Positions 7,843 through 16,424 are shown, numbered from the stretch's first letter. The stretch is DNA of 60,308 nucleotides from Paenibacillus solanacearum (GCF_910593845.1 NZ_CAJVAS010000038.1:1-60308); one strand, 5' to 3'. Notes: a model not told the origin generated them from the sequence alone. Numbers and translations are program-made.

Positions 7843-7880
7843 AAAAAAGACCTTTTCGCATTGTATCGAAAAGGTCTTTT
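7843..7880 (-). terminator. Terminator of rplM-rpsI
   Basis: AAAAGACCTTTTCG pairs with CGAAAAGGTCTTTT around an ATACAATG loop, followed on the minus strand by a T-rich tract. It lies 16 nt after the rpsI stop codon. The stretch 7781-7842 shows nothing else. Confidence 0.9.
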
Positions 7881-7895
7881 GCATGTGTACGGATC

Positions 7896-8288
7896 TTAAC
7901 GTTTGGAGAATTGAGGCGCGCGACGAGCGGCTTTCAAGCCGTACTTCTTACGCTCTTTCATTCTCGGGTCACGCGTCAGGAAGCCTGCCTTTTTCAAGGA
8001 ACCGCGGAACTCAGGGTCTACTTTAAGCAATGCGCGGGAAATCCCGTGACGGATTGCTCCAGCTTGTCCGGAAATGCCGCCGCCATGAGCCAGAACCAAC
8101 ACGTCGTATTTGGACAATGTTTCTGTCAAATTGAGCGGTTGCTTTACGATCAGTTTCAATGTTTCCAAACCGAAATATTCGTCCAGATCACGCTTATTGA
8201 TAACGATACGGCCTTCGCCCGGTACGAGACGTACACGCGCTACCGAATGTTTGCGTCGGCCAGTGCCATAATATTGTACTTGTGCCAC
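7896..8288 (-). CDS. rpsI: 30S ribosomal protein S9
   Basis: 130 residues, the usual length. The N-terminal YYGTGRRKHSVARVRL and the basic C-terminal tail ending FSKR are diagnostic. The tail reaches the ribosomal P site and contacts tRNA. It follows rplM by 18 nt and ends at a strong terminator. Confidence 0.98.
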   Translation of the reverse strand: MAQVQYYGTGRRKHSVARVRLVPGEGRIVINKRDLDEYFGLETLKLIVKQPLNLTETLSKYDVLVLAHGGGISGQAGAIRHGISRALLKVDPEFRGSLKKAGFLTRDPRMKERKKYGLKAARRAPQFSKR

Positions 8289-8306
8289 AAGACAGTCCTC
8301 CCTTTA

Positions 8307-8744
8307 TTAACCGCGAAGTTCCCAAACTTCAGGTTGTTGTGCTTGATGCGGATGCTCCGAACCGGCATATACTTTGAGCTTCGTCTTCAGGCTGTTGCCC
8401 AGACGGTTTTTCGGAAGCATGCCATGAATCGCAAATTCCAATACGCGCTCCGGTTTGTTTTTCAACATGTCTCCAGCGGAAGTTACTTTCAAACCGCCCG
8501 GATGCAAGGAATGGCGATAATATTTTTTGTCTTGCAGCTTCTTGCCTGTCAAGAAAATCTTCTCTGCGTTGATAATAACGACGAAATCGCCCGTATCAAT
8601 ATGCGGAGTAAATTGTGGTTTGTGCTTGCCGCGCAAAATGCTGGCAGCTTCGCTTGCAAGACGACCAAGCGTTTTATCGGTAGCATCGATGATGTACCAT
8701 TTGCGTTCTACTTCATTTGGCTTCGCCATATATGTGGTACGCAT
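8307..8744 (-). CDS. rplM: 50S ribosomal protein L13
   Basis: 145 residues. WYIIDATDKTLGRLAS and KKYYRHSLHPGGLK identify L13, an early-assembly protein of the large subunit. AGGAGGAAC precedes the ATG. The gene begins a two-gene operon with rpsI. Its promoter overlaps the end of truA and it has a ~120-nt leader, where L13 autoregulation is expected. Confidence 0.98.
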   Translation of the reverse strand: MRTTYMAKPNEVERKWYIIDATDKTLGRLASEAASILRGKHKPQFTPHIDTGDFVVIINAEKIFLTGKKLQDKKYYRHSLHPGGLKVTSAGDMLKNKPERVLEFAIHGMLPKNRLGNSLKTKLKVYAGSEHPHQAQQPEVWELRG

Positions 8745-8862
8745 GTAATGTTCCTCCTAAATCTATCTTTACAAGTCATCATTCATTTTCATATGTCATG
8801 GAAATTGCCTATTCACGGATTTCAAGACCCGGGGCCGTGGGGTAGCCAGTCATGAAACACCA
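8745..8862 (-). promoter_or_regulatory. L13 leader of rplM
   Basis: The leader contains GTTTCATGACTGGCTACC, CCACGGCCCCGGGT and GAATAGGCAATT, which look like the conserved Firmicute L13 leader that I remember, thought to bind L13 and limit expression. I did not fold it. A covariance-model search would decide. Confidence 0.55.
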
Positions 8863-8868
8863 TTTGTT

Positions 8869-8897
8869 ATTGTACTACACCAAGGCAAAATAATCAA
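8869..8897 (-). promoter_or_regulatory. Promoter of rplM-rpsI
   Basis: TTGATT (8892-8897), 17 nt, TACAAT (8869-8874). The -35 overlaps the truA stop codon, so rplM-rpsI can be transcribed separately from truA. Confidence 0.75.
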
Positions 8898-9688
8898 GGA
8901 CCTGGCGCTTCATCCTCATAAAAAACTTCCCACAGCATCAAACCGTGAGCCATCGCCGTCGGACCAGCTCTCCGTCTGCTTTTCGCTTCGAGTACAGCGC
9001 CTATATCCGAACTCGGCCGCTTACCCTCACCGACCTGCAACAGCGTGCCGACAATAATCCTGACCATATTGTATAAAAAACCGCTGCCCGTCAAAACAAT
9101 ATGAAAAGCGTATGAACCTAATTCCTCTTCATATGGATCGCAAATGAGCTTAGCTTCGTATACGGTTCGGACAAATGAAGTCTTCGTTGTCCGGGCCGAA
9201 CAGAAGGAAGAAAAGTCGTGCTCCCCGACGATATAGCGAAGGCCTTCGCGCATCGCTTCGATGTCTAGCGACTTGGGATGGTGAAATTCCATATGCCGTT
9301 TAAACACATCGGGATTTCTGCCGCAGCGCACGGTATAGCGGTACGTCTTCCGTTTGGCCGAACGTCTGCTGTGAAATTCCATCGGAACGATGCGCGCGTC
9401 CCTCACAACGATGTCTTTCGCCAGTCCGCCATTAAGCGCCATGCACCAGCGCTCGATCGGAATTAGCGACTCCGTCGTAAAGTTGAATACCTGGCCTCTG
9501 GCATGCACTCCTGCGTCGGTACGGCCGGAGGCGGTGATTTTCAGTCGCTCTCCGGTCAGCTGTTCGATCGCTTGCTCCAGTTGATCCTGAATCGTCCTCA
9601 GGTTTCCCGGCTGTGTCTGGAAGCCGTTATAGGCGGTTCCGTCATAGCTTACCGTCATTCGTATGTTTCTCACACGCGGCCTCCACAT
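8894..9688 (-). CDS. truA: tRNA pseudouridine(38-40) synthase TruA
   Basis: 264 residues from ATG 9688. TruA makes pseudouridine at positions 38-40 of the tRNA anticodon arm. The catalytic Asp is in GRTDAGVHA, and the N-terminal MTVSYDGTAYNGFQ is typical. The open frame extends to 9808, but those 40 residues do not resemble TruA. GGGAG lies 7 nt before the ATG at 9688, and a GTG at 9673 is a second option. In B. subtilis three ECF transporter genes separate rplQ and truA. Here there is only a 172-nt spacer. Confidence 0.95.
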   Translation of the reverse strand: MWRPRVRNIRMTVSYDGTAYNGFQTQPGNLRTIQDQLEQAIEQLTGERLKITASGRTDAGVHARGQVFNFTTESLIPIERWCMALNGGLAKDIVVRDARIVPMEFHSRRSAKRKTYRYTVRCGRNPDVFKRHMEFHHPKSLDIEAMREGLRYIVGEHDFSSFCSARTTKTSFVRTVYEAKLICDPYEEELGSYAFHIVLTGSGFLYNMVRIIVGTLLQVGEGKRPSSDIGAVLEAKSRRRAGPTAMAHGLMLWEVFYEDEAPGP

Positions 9689-9714
9689 CGCAATGCTCCC
9701 GGCGCTTGAGCCTA

Positions 9715-9760
9715 CAAAAAAAAGGGTTTCAGCAGAATCGCAAGATCCCGTCCACCCTTT
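9715..9760 (-). terminator. Probable terminator between rplQ and truA
   Basis: On the minus strand AAAGGGT (9760-9754) can pair with ACCCTTT (9727-9721), followed by a run of T. The loop is long (26 nt), so efficiency is uncertain. A second hairpin, ACAACGGC/GCCGTTGT, lies near 9780-9798 without a T-run. Confidence 0.5.
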
Positions 9761-9860
9761 CCCTTCCGTTTGCACCGGTACAACGGCAGCGCCGTTGTCC
9801 GTGTTCAAAACTATAGCAACCGCTGCGGCTGTTTAGACCGGCAGATGCCGATTTTGCTTA

Positions 9861-10226
9861 TTAAGCGCGGTCTACCAGTTCCAGATAAACCATAGGAGCC
9901 GCATCGCCGCGACGAGGTCCCAATTTCAAAATACGCGTGTATCCGCCTTGACGTTCTGCGTAACGAGGCGCCAGGTCAGCGAAAAGCTTCTGGATCGCAT
10001 CTTGATTCTCGTTAGCTGCTTCGCGGCGAACAAAGGAAGCCACTTGGCGACGAGCGTGCAGGTCTCCACGTTTCGCAAGTGTAATTAACTTTTCTGCGAT
10101 CGAACGCAATTCTTTAGCTTTGGCTTCTGTTGTTTGAATGCGCTCATGTATGAACAAGTCGGTTACCAGGTCACGAAACAATGCTTTACGTGCGCTGGAG
10201 TCACGACCCAACTTTTGGTATGCCAC
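9861..10226 (-). CDS. rplQ: 50S ribosomal protein L17
   Basis: 121 residues. AYQKLGRDSSARKALFRDL and the C-terminal GPRRGDAAPMVYLELV identify L17. GTG start with AAGGAGGG upstream. It follows rpoA by 52 nt and is the last gene of the long ribosomal protein cluster that begins at rpsJ. Confidence 0.98.
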   Translation of the reverse strand: MAYQKLGRDSSARKALFRDLVTDLFIHERIQTTEAKAKELRSIAEKLITLAKRGDLHARRQVASFVRREAANENQDAIQKLFADLAPRYAERQGGYTRILKLGPRRGDAAPMVYLELVDRA

Positions 10227-10278
10227 TATTGTGCACCCTCCTTCTGCATTATGGTTAAAGCACGCGCACCTAAGGGCA

Positions 10279-11223
10279 TTAATCTTCCATTCTTAAGCCA
10301 AGACCAAGCTCTTCCAGCTTTTCTTGAACTTCTTCCAAAGATTTGCGTCCCAGGTTGCGCACCTTCATCATATCTTCTTCCGTTTTGGTAATCAGTTCTT
10401 GCACCGTATTGATACCGGCACGCTTCAGGCAGTTGTAGGAACGGACGGAAAGGTCGAGCTCTTCGATCGTCATCTCCAGAACTTTCTCTTTTTTGTCTTC
10501 TTCCTTCTCCACCATGATTTCGGCATCTTTCGCTTCGTCGGTCAAACCGACAAACAGCATCAGATGCTCAGTTAAAATTTTAGCGCCAAGACTTACGGCT
10601 TCTTCCGGTCGAATACTTCCATCGGTCCAGACTTCGAGGGTAAGTTTATCGTAATTCGTAACTTGACCGACGCGCGTATTTTCCACGCTATAGTTGACGC
10701 GAGTAATCGGAGTATAGATCGAATCGATCGGAATCACGCCGATCGGCTGATCCTCTCTTTTGTTCTTGTCTGCCGATACGTACCCCCGGCCGCGGTTCGC
10801 ATGAATTCGCATGTGAAGCCGTGCATCGGAGGAAAGCGTAGCAATGTGCAAATCCGGGTTCAAGATTTCCACATCGCTATCGCCGCGAATATCGCCAGCC
10901 ACAACAGCCCCTTCACCTTCAGCATCGATCTCCAACACTTTCTCCTCGTCGGAGTGGATCTTCAGCGATAAGCCTTTAAGGTTCAGGATAATCTCCGTAA
11001 CATCTTCCATGACGCCAGGAACCGTAGAAAACTCATGCAGGACGCCATCGATTTGCACCGATGTCACCGCTGCCCCCGGTAAAGACGAAAGCAAAATTCT
11101 GCGAAGCGAATTACCGAGTGTCGTTCCGTAGCCTCTTTCCAAAGGCTCCACTACAAACTTGCCGTAGGTGCCGTCTTCGCTCAATGATACGGTTTCTATT
11201 TTCGGCTTTTCGATTTCGATCAT
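10279..11223 (-). CDS. rpoA: DNA-directed RNA polymerase subunit alpha
   Basis: 314 residues, the same length as in B. subtilis. The N-terminal domain (1-~230) contains GYGTTLGNSLRRILLSSLPG for dimer formation and beta/beta' assembly. After an acidic/lysine-rich linker the C-terminal domain (~245-310) has LDLSVRSYNCLKRAGI, which binds promoter UP elements and activators. It lies between rpsK and rplQ. The 129-nt gap before it is long for this cluster, and I see only a weak promoter-like TTGAGA there. Confidence 0.98.
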   Translation of the reverse strand: MIEIEKPKIETVSLSEDGTYGKFVVEPLERGYGTTLGNSLRRILLSSLPGAAVTSVQIDGVLHEFSTVPGVMEDVTEIILNLKGLSLKIHSDEEKVLEIDAEGEGAVVAGDIRGDSDVEILNPDLHIATLSSDARLHMRIHANRGRGYVSADKNKREDQPIGVIPIDSIYTPITRVNYSVENTRVGQVTNYDKLTLEVWTDGSIRPEEAVSLGAKILTEHLMLFVGLTDEAKDAEIMVEKEEDKKEKVLEMTIEELDLSVRSYNCLKRAGINTVQELITKTEEDMMKVRNLGRKSLEEVQEKLEELGLGLRMED

Positions 11224-11352
11224 TGGTAAACACCCTCCTTCAAACGTCGTTTCCCTCTGGATAACTTAAGACGTATAAAACGTGCAATATGCCCATCCAA
11301 ATAGTATTCTCAACTTTTGGATATTTATACCACACGGCTTAACAATCCTGAA

Positions 11353-11748
11353 TTAGACACGACGACGTTTCGGAGGACGGCAACCGTTATGAGGGATTGG
11401 AGTCACGTCTTTAATCAGGTTTACTTCCAGACCTGCCGCTTGCAGCGAACGAATCGCAGCTTCACGACCTGCTCCAGGACCTTTAACCATAACTTCGACA
11501 GCTTTCATCCCATGCTCCATAGCCGCTTTAGCCGCGGACTCGGCAGCCATTTGCGCAGCAAACGGAGTGCTTTTGCGGGAGCCTTTGAAACCGAGGTTAC
11601 CAGCGCTTGCCCAGGAAATTGCGTTCCCGTGCGGGTCGGTAATCGTAACGATCGTATTGTTAAACGTAGAGCGGATATGCGCTACGCCAGAGTCGATATT
11701 TTTCCGGTCACGACGTTTGGTACGTACTACTTTTTTTGGTTTAGCCAT
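11353..11748 (-). CDS. rpsK: 30S ribosomal protein S11
   Basis: 131 residues. NTIVTITDPHGNAISWASAG and the C-terminal PIPHNGCRPPKRRRV are signature S11 sequences. It sits in the 30S platform near the mRNA exit. It follows rpsM by 20 nt. Confidence 0.98.
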   Translation of the reverse strand: MAKPKKVVRTKRRDRKNIDSGVAHIRSTFNNTIVTITDPHGNAISWASAGNLGFKGSRKSTPFAAQMAAESAAKAAMEHGMKAVEVMVKGPGAGREAAIRSLQAAGLEVNLIKDVTPIPHNGCRPPKRRRV

Positions 11749-11768
11749 TTAAGAGTTACCCTCCTTTA

Positions 11769-12137
11769 CTATTTTTTCTTATTCGCTACCGTACGACGAG
11801 GACCTTTACGCGTACGAGCATTTGTTTTCGTACGTTGACCGCGAACAGGCAGGCCGCGACGATGACGAACACCGCGATAGCAGCCGATCTCGATCAGACG
11901 CTTGATGTTCAGAGCGATTTCACGACGAAGATCGCCTTCCACTTTAAGCGTTTTGTCGATGACTTCACGAATTTTGCTTACTTCGTCTTCCGTCAGATCG
12001 CGAACGCGAGTGCTAGCATTAACGCCAGTTTGAGCGACGATTTTTTGTGCTGTCGTATTTCCGATACCGAAAATGTATGTCAGAGCAATGATCACTCGTT
12101 TGTCACGAGGCAAGTCTACACCAGCAATACGTGCCAT
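11769..12137 (-). CDS. rpsM: 30S ribosomal protein S13
   Basis: 122 residues. MARIAGVDLPRDKRVIIALT and the basic tail RTKTNARTRKGPRRTVA are typical. S13 is in the 30S head and forms bridges to the 50S subunit. It follows rpmJ by 16 nt. Confidence 0.98.
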   Translation of the reverse strand: MARIAGVDLPRDKRVIIALTYIFGIGNTTAQKIVAQTGVNASTRVRDLTEDEVSKIREVIDKTLKVEGDLRREIALNIKRLIEIGCYRGVRHRRGLPVRGQRTKTNARTRKGPRRTVANKKK

Positions 12138-12153
12138 TTATTGGGGCACCCCC

Positions 12154-12267
12154 TTATCCTTGTTTTTGTTTATGCTTCGGATTTTCGCAGATTACCATAA
12201 CGTTCCCTTTGCGGCGAATGACTTTGCATTTTTCGCAAATCGGCTTGACCGATGGTCTTACCTTCAT
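12154..12267 (-). CDS. rpmJ: 50S ribosomal protein L36
   Basis: 37 residues read directly from the minus strand, starting MKVRPSVKPICEKCKVIRRK and ending KHKQKQG. Two CxxC-like cysteines and a Cys/His pair mark the zinc-binding (C+) form of L36. TAGGAGG lies before the ATG at 12267. The 122-nt spacer upstream, towards infA, is filled by three tandem hairpin repeats. Confidence 0.97.
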   Translation of the reverse strand: MKVRPSVKPICEKCKVIRRKGNVMVICENPKHKQKQG

Positions 12268-12272
12268 GGTGG

Positions 12273-12389
12273 TTACCTCCTAAGAGTTCTTCGCTAGAAA
12301 AACTTTCTTCGTAAGCCTGAGCTAAGTTTTCGAGAGAAAACTTACTTCACAAGCCATAGCTTAAGTTTTCGTGAGAAAACGTACTTCAT
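12273..12389 (-). repeat. Three tandem 39-nt hairpin repeats before rpmJ
   Basis: Three copies with an exact 39-nt period (equivalent points at 12375, 12336 and 12297) fill the infA-rpmJ spacer. Each minus-strand copy has GAAGNA, then GTTTTC-loop-GAAAAC (loop TCAC or TCTC), or a degenerate version in the copy next to rpmJ. That copy leads straight into the rpmJ Shine-Dalgarno sequence. Related single copies precede rpsN and rplX. Confidence 0.85.
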
Positions 12390-12608
12390 TTATTTAAAAC
12401 GATAGGTTATACGGCCTCTGGTCAAATCATAAGGCGAAAGTTCGACTGTTACTTTATCACCGGGCAGGATCCGGATAAAGTTCATTCTGATTTTCCCCGA
12501 TACATGAGCAAGTATCTTATGACCGTTCTCCAGTTCCACTTTAAACATTGCATTCGGAAGAGGTTCAATCACTGTACCTTCAACTTCAATTACATCTTCT
12601 TTGGCCAC
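12390..12608 (-). CDS. infA: Translation initiation factor IF-1
   Basis: 72 residues, the standard length, from GTG at 12608 (MAKEDVIEVEG). AAGGAG is 7 nt upstream. An ATG at 12614 would add two residues, but it is nearly on top of the Shine-Dalgarno site. IF-1 is a single S1/OB-fold that binds the 30S A site. It follows the KOW-domain gene by two bases, so the two are probably translationally coupled. Confidence 0.97.
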   Translation of the reverse strand: MAKEDVIEVEGTVIEPLPNAMFKVELENGHKILAHVSGKIRMNFIRILPGDKVTVELSPYDLTRGRITYRFK

Positions 12609-12610
12609 AG

Positions 12611-12928
12611 TCATTCTCCTTTCTCTAGCGCTTCAGTTTCCAAATTGTCCACATACTTATTCAGTGCAAATCGCAGCTTCCCGTTGGTGACACGAGAGGT
12701 CTCCAGCAGGCTTTCAGCCACTTCGGAGCTGATGGCCGGCAGAAGCTCGAGATGAATAATGTTTTTTTTCTTAGGCTGATCGAATCTCCGTTTGTTGCCG
12801 TCTGCAATCCACACGTATCGTTGGTCTACGACGCCGATAATGACGGCAAACTTTCCGGTATCTTGTCCCCGAATCACCCTAACGATTTGTCCAGGCTGCG
12901 GATCGTGTGATGCTGCCATCGCCATCAC
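12611..12928 (-). CDS. KOW-domain RNA-binding protein (L14e-like, YbzG type)
   Basis: About 105 residues. The N-terminal half is a KOW/SH3-like module (GQIVRVIRGQDTGKFAVIIG) as in ribosomal L14e and NusG. The C-terminal half is short, helical and charged. Firmicutes often carry such a gene between map and infA. Its precise role is not established to my knowledge. It starts directly at the map stop codon. GTG 12928, ATG 12925 and ATG 12919 are all possible, and AGGTGAT before the last favours it. Translation is likely coupled to map and infA. Confidence 0.85.
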   Translation of the reverse strand: MMAMAASHDPQPGQIVRVIRGQDTGKFAVIIGVVDQRYVWIADGNKRRFDQPKKKNIIHLELLPAISSEVAESLLETSRVTNGKLRFALNKYVDNLETEALEKGE

Positions 12929-13681
12929 CTACGTTCCAGGCAGCGTGAGGATCTCATAACCTTCCGGCGTAATCGCTATGGTATGCTCAAAATGAGCGCA
13001 CAGTGTGCCATCCACCGTGACGACCGTCCAATTGTCCTCCAGCGTGCGAACGTACCGCTCGCCGACGTTGACCATTGGTTCGATCGCAAGCACCATACCG
13101 GGCTTTAGCCGCGGGCCATGTCCTGCCACGCCGTAGTTTGGAATTTGGGGCTCCTCGTGGAGCTCCGTTCCAATGCCGTGTCCGACATATTCCCGGACAA
13201 CCGAAAAACCTTCATCTTCAATGCATTTTTGGATGGCGTGCGATATCGTGTACAGCCTCACATCCGGTCCTGCTTGCGCAAGGCCCGCAAAAAGCGACTT
13301 TTCAGTCACTTCAAGCAATTTGCGTGCAGTCTCGGAAATAGTGCCGACCCCATACGTCCAAGCGGAGTCTCCATGATATCCTTTATACTTCGCGCCGATG
13401 TCAACACTGATGATGTCACCATCTTGTAGCTTTCTTTGTCCCGGAATACCGTGAACCAATTCGTCATTGACTGAAGCACATATGCTGCCAGGAAAACCGT
13501 TGTAGCCTTTGAAAGACGGGACTGCTCCTTGACTGCGAATATAGTCTTCTGCGATTTGATCGAGCTGTTTGGTGGTAACATCGGGCTTGATGGCCTGTTT
13601 GAGCAACCGGTGCGTTTCGGCAACGATGCGACCGGCCTCCCGCATGAGCTCCAATTCAGCAGCTGACTTACAGATGATCAT
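12929..13681 (-). CDS. map: Methionine aminopeptidase, type I
   Basis: 250 residues. It removes the initiator methionine from nascent proteins. The five metal ligands are Asp94, Asp105, His168, Glu201 and Glu232, and His77 is the substrate-contacting histidine. There is no N-terminal zinc-finger extension, so this is the short type Ia enzyme. The ATG overlaps the adk stop codon by one base (TAATG), pointing to coupled translation. Confidence 0.97.
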   Translation of the reverse strand: MIICKSAAELELMREAGRIVAETHRLLKQAIKPDVTTKQLDQIAEDYIRSQGAVPSFKGYNGFPGSICASVNDELVHGIPGQRKLQDGDIISVDIGAKYKGYHGDSAWTYGVGTISETARKLLEVTEKSLFAGLAQAGPDVRLYTISHAIQKCIEDEGFSVVREYVGHGIGTELHEEPQIPNYGVAGHGPRLKPGMVLAIEPMVNVGERYVRTLEDNWTVVTVDGTLCAHFEHTIAITPEGYEILTLPGT

Positions 13682-14331
13682 TAAGCCTGCCCTCGCAATA
13701 GTGAACTGATTTGTGCAGTAACCGTATGAATCTCTTGCTCACCGTTAACCTCACGCAATATTCCCTTGTTACGATAATACTCCAAGAGCGGAGCTGTTTT
13801 ATTGATGTACTCGTCCAAACGAGTCCCTACTTTTTCTTCGGTGTCATCGGAACGCTGATACAACTCACCAGAACATTTGTCGCAAACATTGTCACGCGCA
13901 GGGGGGTTAAACAAGATATGATACGTTGCTCCACAAGACTTGCAAATTCTACGACCCGTCAAACGTGCGAGCAACCGATCCCGGTCCACTTTCAAGTTAA
14001 TGACGTGATCCATCGTTTTTCCCATCGCTGCCATGATTTCATCCAAGGCCTCGGCTTGGGAAATAGTTCTAGGAAATCCGTCAAGCAGAAATCCTGTGCT
14101 GCAATCGGATTGCTGCAATCTTTCGCGAACAATACCGATCGTAATCTCATCTGGGACAAGCAGTCCCTGATCAACATATTTCTTTGCTTCCAAGCCGAGC
14201 GGCGTTTCCTGCTTCATCGCCAGCCGGAATGCATCCCCGGTAGAAATATGCGGGATTTGAAACTCGTCAACGATTTTTTCAGCCTGAGTACCTTTCCCTG
14301 CACCGGGAGGCCCCATAAAGATGATGTTCAT
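13681..14331 (-). CDS. adk: Adenylate kinase
   Basis: 216 residues from ATG 14331 (MNIIFMGPPGAGKGTQ). It interconverts ATP+AMP and 2 ADP. The P-loop is at the N terminus. The LID carries the zinc-type cysteines CKSC and CDKC seen in Gram-positive enzymes. The open frame goes up to 14391, but GGGGAGG just before 14334/14331 fixes the start. A tight hairpin, AGCATC-GAAA-GATGCT (14349-14364), lies directly upstream of that site. The 129-nt gap to secY is otherwise empty apart from a TTGACA without a matching -10. Confidence 0.97.
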   Translation of the reverse strand: MNIIFMGPPGAGKGTQAEKIVDEFQIPHISTGDAFRLAMKQETPLGLEAKKYVDQGLLVPDEITIGIVRERLQQSDCSTGFLLDGFPRTISQAEALDEIMAAMGKTMDHVINLKVDRDRLLARLTGRRICKSCGATYHILFNPPARDNVCDKCSGELYQRSDDTEEKVGTRLDEYINKTAPLLEYYRNKGILREVNGEQEIHTVTAQISSLLRGQA

Positions 14332-14460
14332 CATGACTTCCTCCCCAAAGCATCTTTCGATGCTAACAGCACAATAGGTGCCGATAGCCAAAGGTTCGTT
14401 GTCAACTGCCCTCTAAACAACCGAGAATTCCGTTGCAACTCCGCTACCAGTACCTATTTG

Positions 14461-15762
14461 CTATTTATTGATAAAACCTTTGTAGTGGCGTTTGATCAAC
14501 TGGCTTTCGATCGTTTTCATCGTTTCAAGACCTACGCCGATCACGATGAGCAGCGATGTGCCGCCGATCTGTACCGAGTTTGGCAATCCGGCCACACTAC
14601 CCATGATCATCGGCAAAATCGAGATAGCAGCCAGGAACAGCGCACCGGACAAAGTGATTCTTGTCATGACCCGCGTCAAGTAAACCGATGTCGTCTTACC
14701 TGGGCGAATACCTGGAATGTAACCACCATTCTTCTTCATCTGATCCGCCATCTGTACAGGGTTGATCTGCACAAAGGTGTAGAAGTATGTGAACCCGATG
14801 ATTAGAAGTACATAAAGCACCATTCCGAACGGATGCGTGTAGTTGAGATTGGTAATGATCCACTCCGCAACGACATTGCCTCTCCAAAAGCTTGCGATCG
14901 TGGGTGGGAATACGAGCAACGAAAGTGCGAAGATGACCGGAATAACCCCCGCGGCATTCACTTTCAAAGGAATGTGCGTGGATTGACCTCCGAACATTTT
15001 CCGTCCGACGACTCTCTTTGCGTATTGAACCGGAATTTTGCGAACGCCTTGCTGTACGAAAATGACACCGGCAATCAGCGCAATGATCACGACCGCAATA
15101 ATCACAATCTTCACTACATTCAGGAAGAGCGCGTCACCAGCATCTGCAAATTGCGATTGGTAGATCTGGTGAATGCCGGTCGGAATTGCTGCCACGATTC
15201 CCGCGAAGATGATAATGGAAATACCATTTCCAATGCCATTTTCAGTGATTTGTTCCCCTAACCACATCAGAAAAGCAGTACCCGCCGTAAGCACGATGGC
15301 AATTAAAGCATACGTCGTAAAGCTCGGATTATTTACCAAACCGCTGTATAAGCGATTAAATCCGATCGATAGACCAAATGCTTGAATTAAACCAAGTACG
15401 ATCGTGCCATATCGGGTAATCTGCCCCAACTTCTTTCTGCCCACTTCTCCTTCTTTCGCCCACTGCGTAAATCTCGGAATTACGTCCATGGACAAAAGTT
15501 GGACGATGATCGAAGCCGTAATATACGGCATGATCCCCATCGCAAAAATGGAAAACTGAAACAGGGCGCCACCCGAGAATGTATTCAGCAAGCCGAATAC
15601 ATCGCTCCTGTTGGCCTGGTCTTGAAGTTTCAGTATTTCTGTGTTGATGTTAGGTACCGGAATAAAAGCACCTATTCTGTAGACGATCAAAACAAGAAGC
15701 GTAAACAAGATCCGCTTCCTCAGATCGGCCACTTTCATAATATTGGATATGGTACGAAACAT
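14461..15762 (-). CDS. secY: Preprotein translocase subunit SecY
   Basis: 433 residues with ten hydrophobic helices, the channel subunit of SecYEG. Typical stretches are FSGGALFQFSIFAMGIMPYI and GGYIPGIRPGKTT. It overlaps the rplO stop codon by one base, the usual rplO-secY-adk arrangement. SecE is encoded elsewhere in this window, before nusG. Confidence 0.98.
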   Translation of the reverse strand: MFRTISNIMKVADLRKRILFTLLVLIVYRIGAFIPVPNINTEILKLQDQANRSDVFGLLNTFSGGALFQFSIFAMGIMPYITASIIVQLLSMDVIPRFTQWAKEGEVGRKKLGQITRYGTIVLGLIQAFGLSIGFNRLYSGLVNNPSFTTYALIAIVLTAGTAFLMWLGEQITENGIGNGISIIIFAGIVAAIPTGIHQIYQSQFADAGDALFLNVVKIVIIAVVIIALIAGVIFVQQGVRKIPVQYAKRVVGRKMFGGQSTHIPLKVNAAGVIPVIFALSLLVFPPTIASFWRGNVVAEWIITNLNYTHPFGMVLYVLLIIGFTYFYTFVQINPVQMADQMKKNGGYIPGIRPGKTTSVYLTRVMTRITLSGALFLAAISILPMIMGSVAGLPNSVQIGGTSLLIVIGVGLETMKTIESQLIKRHYKGFINK

Positions 15763-16211
15763 TAAATCACCTCGGTTTTACCGCCGGCAGCCTGGATTTT
15801 CTCTACCGCAGATTGAGAAAACTTGTTGGCTTTAACGTTCAACCCTACTGTGATTTCACCGTTCCCCAAGATTTTGATGCCGTCTTTAGGGTTTTTCACG
15901 ATGCCAGCCTCGAGCAGAACTTCCGGAGTAACTTCCGTACCCGCTGCAAATTTATTCAATTCCTCAACGTTGATTGTCGCATATTCCGTACGGAATCTGT
16001 TGTTAAATCCACGCTTCGGCAATCGACGATATAACGGGTTTTGACCGCCTTCGAATCCTGGACGAACACCGCCACCCGAACGAGCGTTTTGGCCTTTGTG
16101 ACCGCGAGTAGCCGTTTTACCCATACCGCTACCGATACCGCGACCTACACGCTTGCGGGAAGTACGGGAGCCAGGCGCTGAAGTAAGTTCATGCAATTTC
16201 ATCGTTTGCAC
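15762..16211 (-). CDS. rplO: 50S ribosomal protein L15
   Basis: 149 residues. MKLHELTSAPGSRTSRKRVG and GRGIGSGMGKTATRGHKGQ are diagnostic. ATG may be two codons into the frame. It has a globular C-terminal domain and a long basic N-terminal extension that threads into 23S rRNA. It lies 24 nt after rpmD. Confidence 0.98.
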   Translation of the reverse strand: MQTMKLHELTSAPGSRTSRKRVGRGIGSGMGKTATRGHKGQNARSGGGVRPGFEGGQNPLYRRLPKRGFNNRFRTEYATINVEELNKFAAGTEVTPEVLLEAGIVKNPKDGIKILGNGEITVGLNVKANKFSQSAVEKIQAAGGKTEVI

Positions 16212-16235
16212 CTCCTCTAGCTCTAAATTACTTTC

Positions 16236-16424
16236 TTATGCTTCTACTTCTTGAACGTCAACCAAATGTTGTACTTGGCTTACCATACCGCGGATTGCGG
16301 CATTGTCTACCTTCGTAACTGTTTGATGCAGCTTGCGAAGTCCAAGAGCGGCAACGGTTTTACGTTGCGTTTCAGGACGACCGATCAGGCTGCGCTTGAG
16401 GGTGATTTGCAATTGCTTAGCCAT
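16236..16424 (-). CDS. rpmD: 50S ribosomal protein L30
   Basis: 62 residues, close to the usual ~60. AKQLQITLKRSLIGRPETQ and LGLRKLHQTV are typical. It is positioned between rpsE and rplO as in other Firmicutes. Confidence 0.97.
   Translation of the reverse strand: MAKQLQITLKRSLIGRPETQRKTVAALGLRKLHQTVTKVDNAAIRGMVSQVQHLVDVQEVEA

Noticed and set aside
9689..9808. 40-residue N-terminal extension of TruA
   Set aside because: No resemblance to TruA. The Shine-Dalgarno and family start are at 9688.
12273..12389. CRISPR array
   Set aside because: The repeats are contiguous with no unique spacers, only three copies, and no cas genes are nearby.
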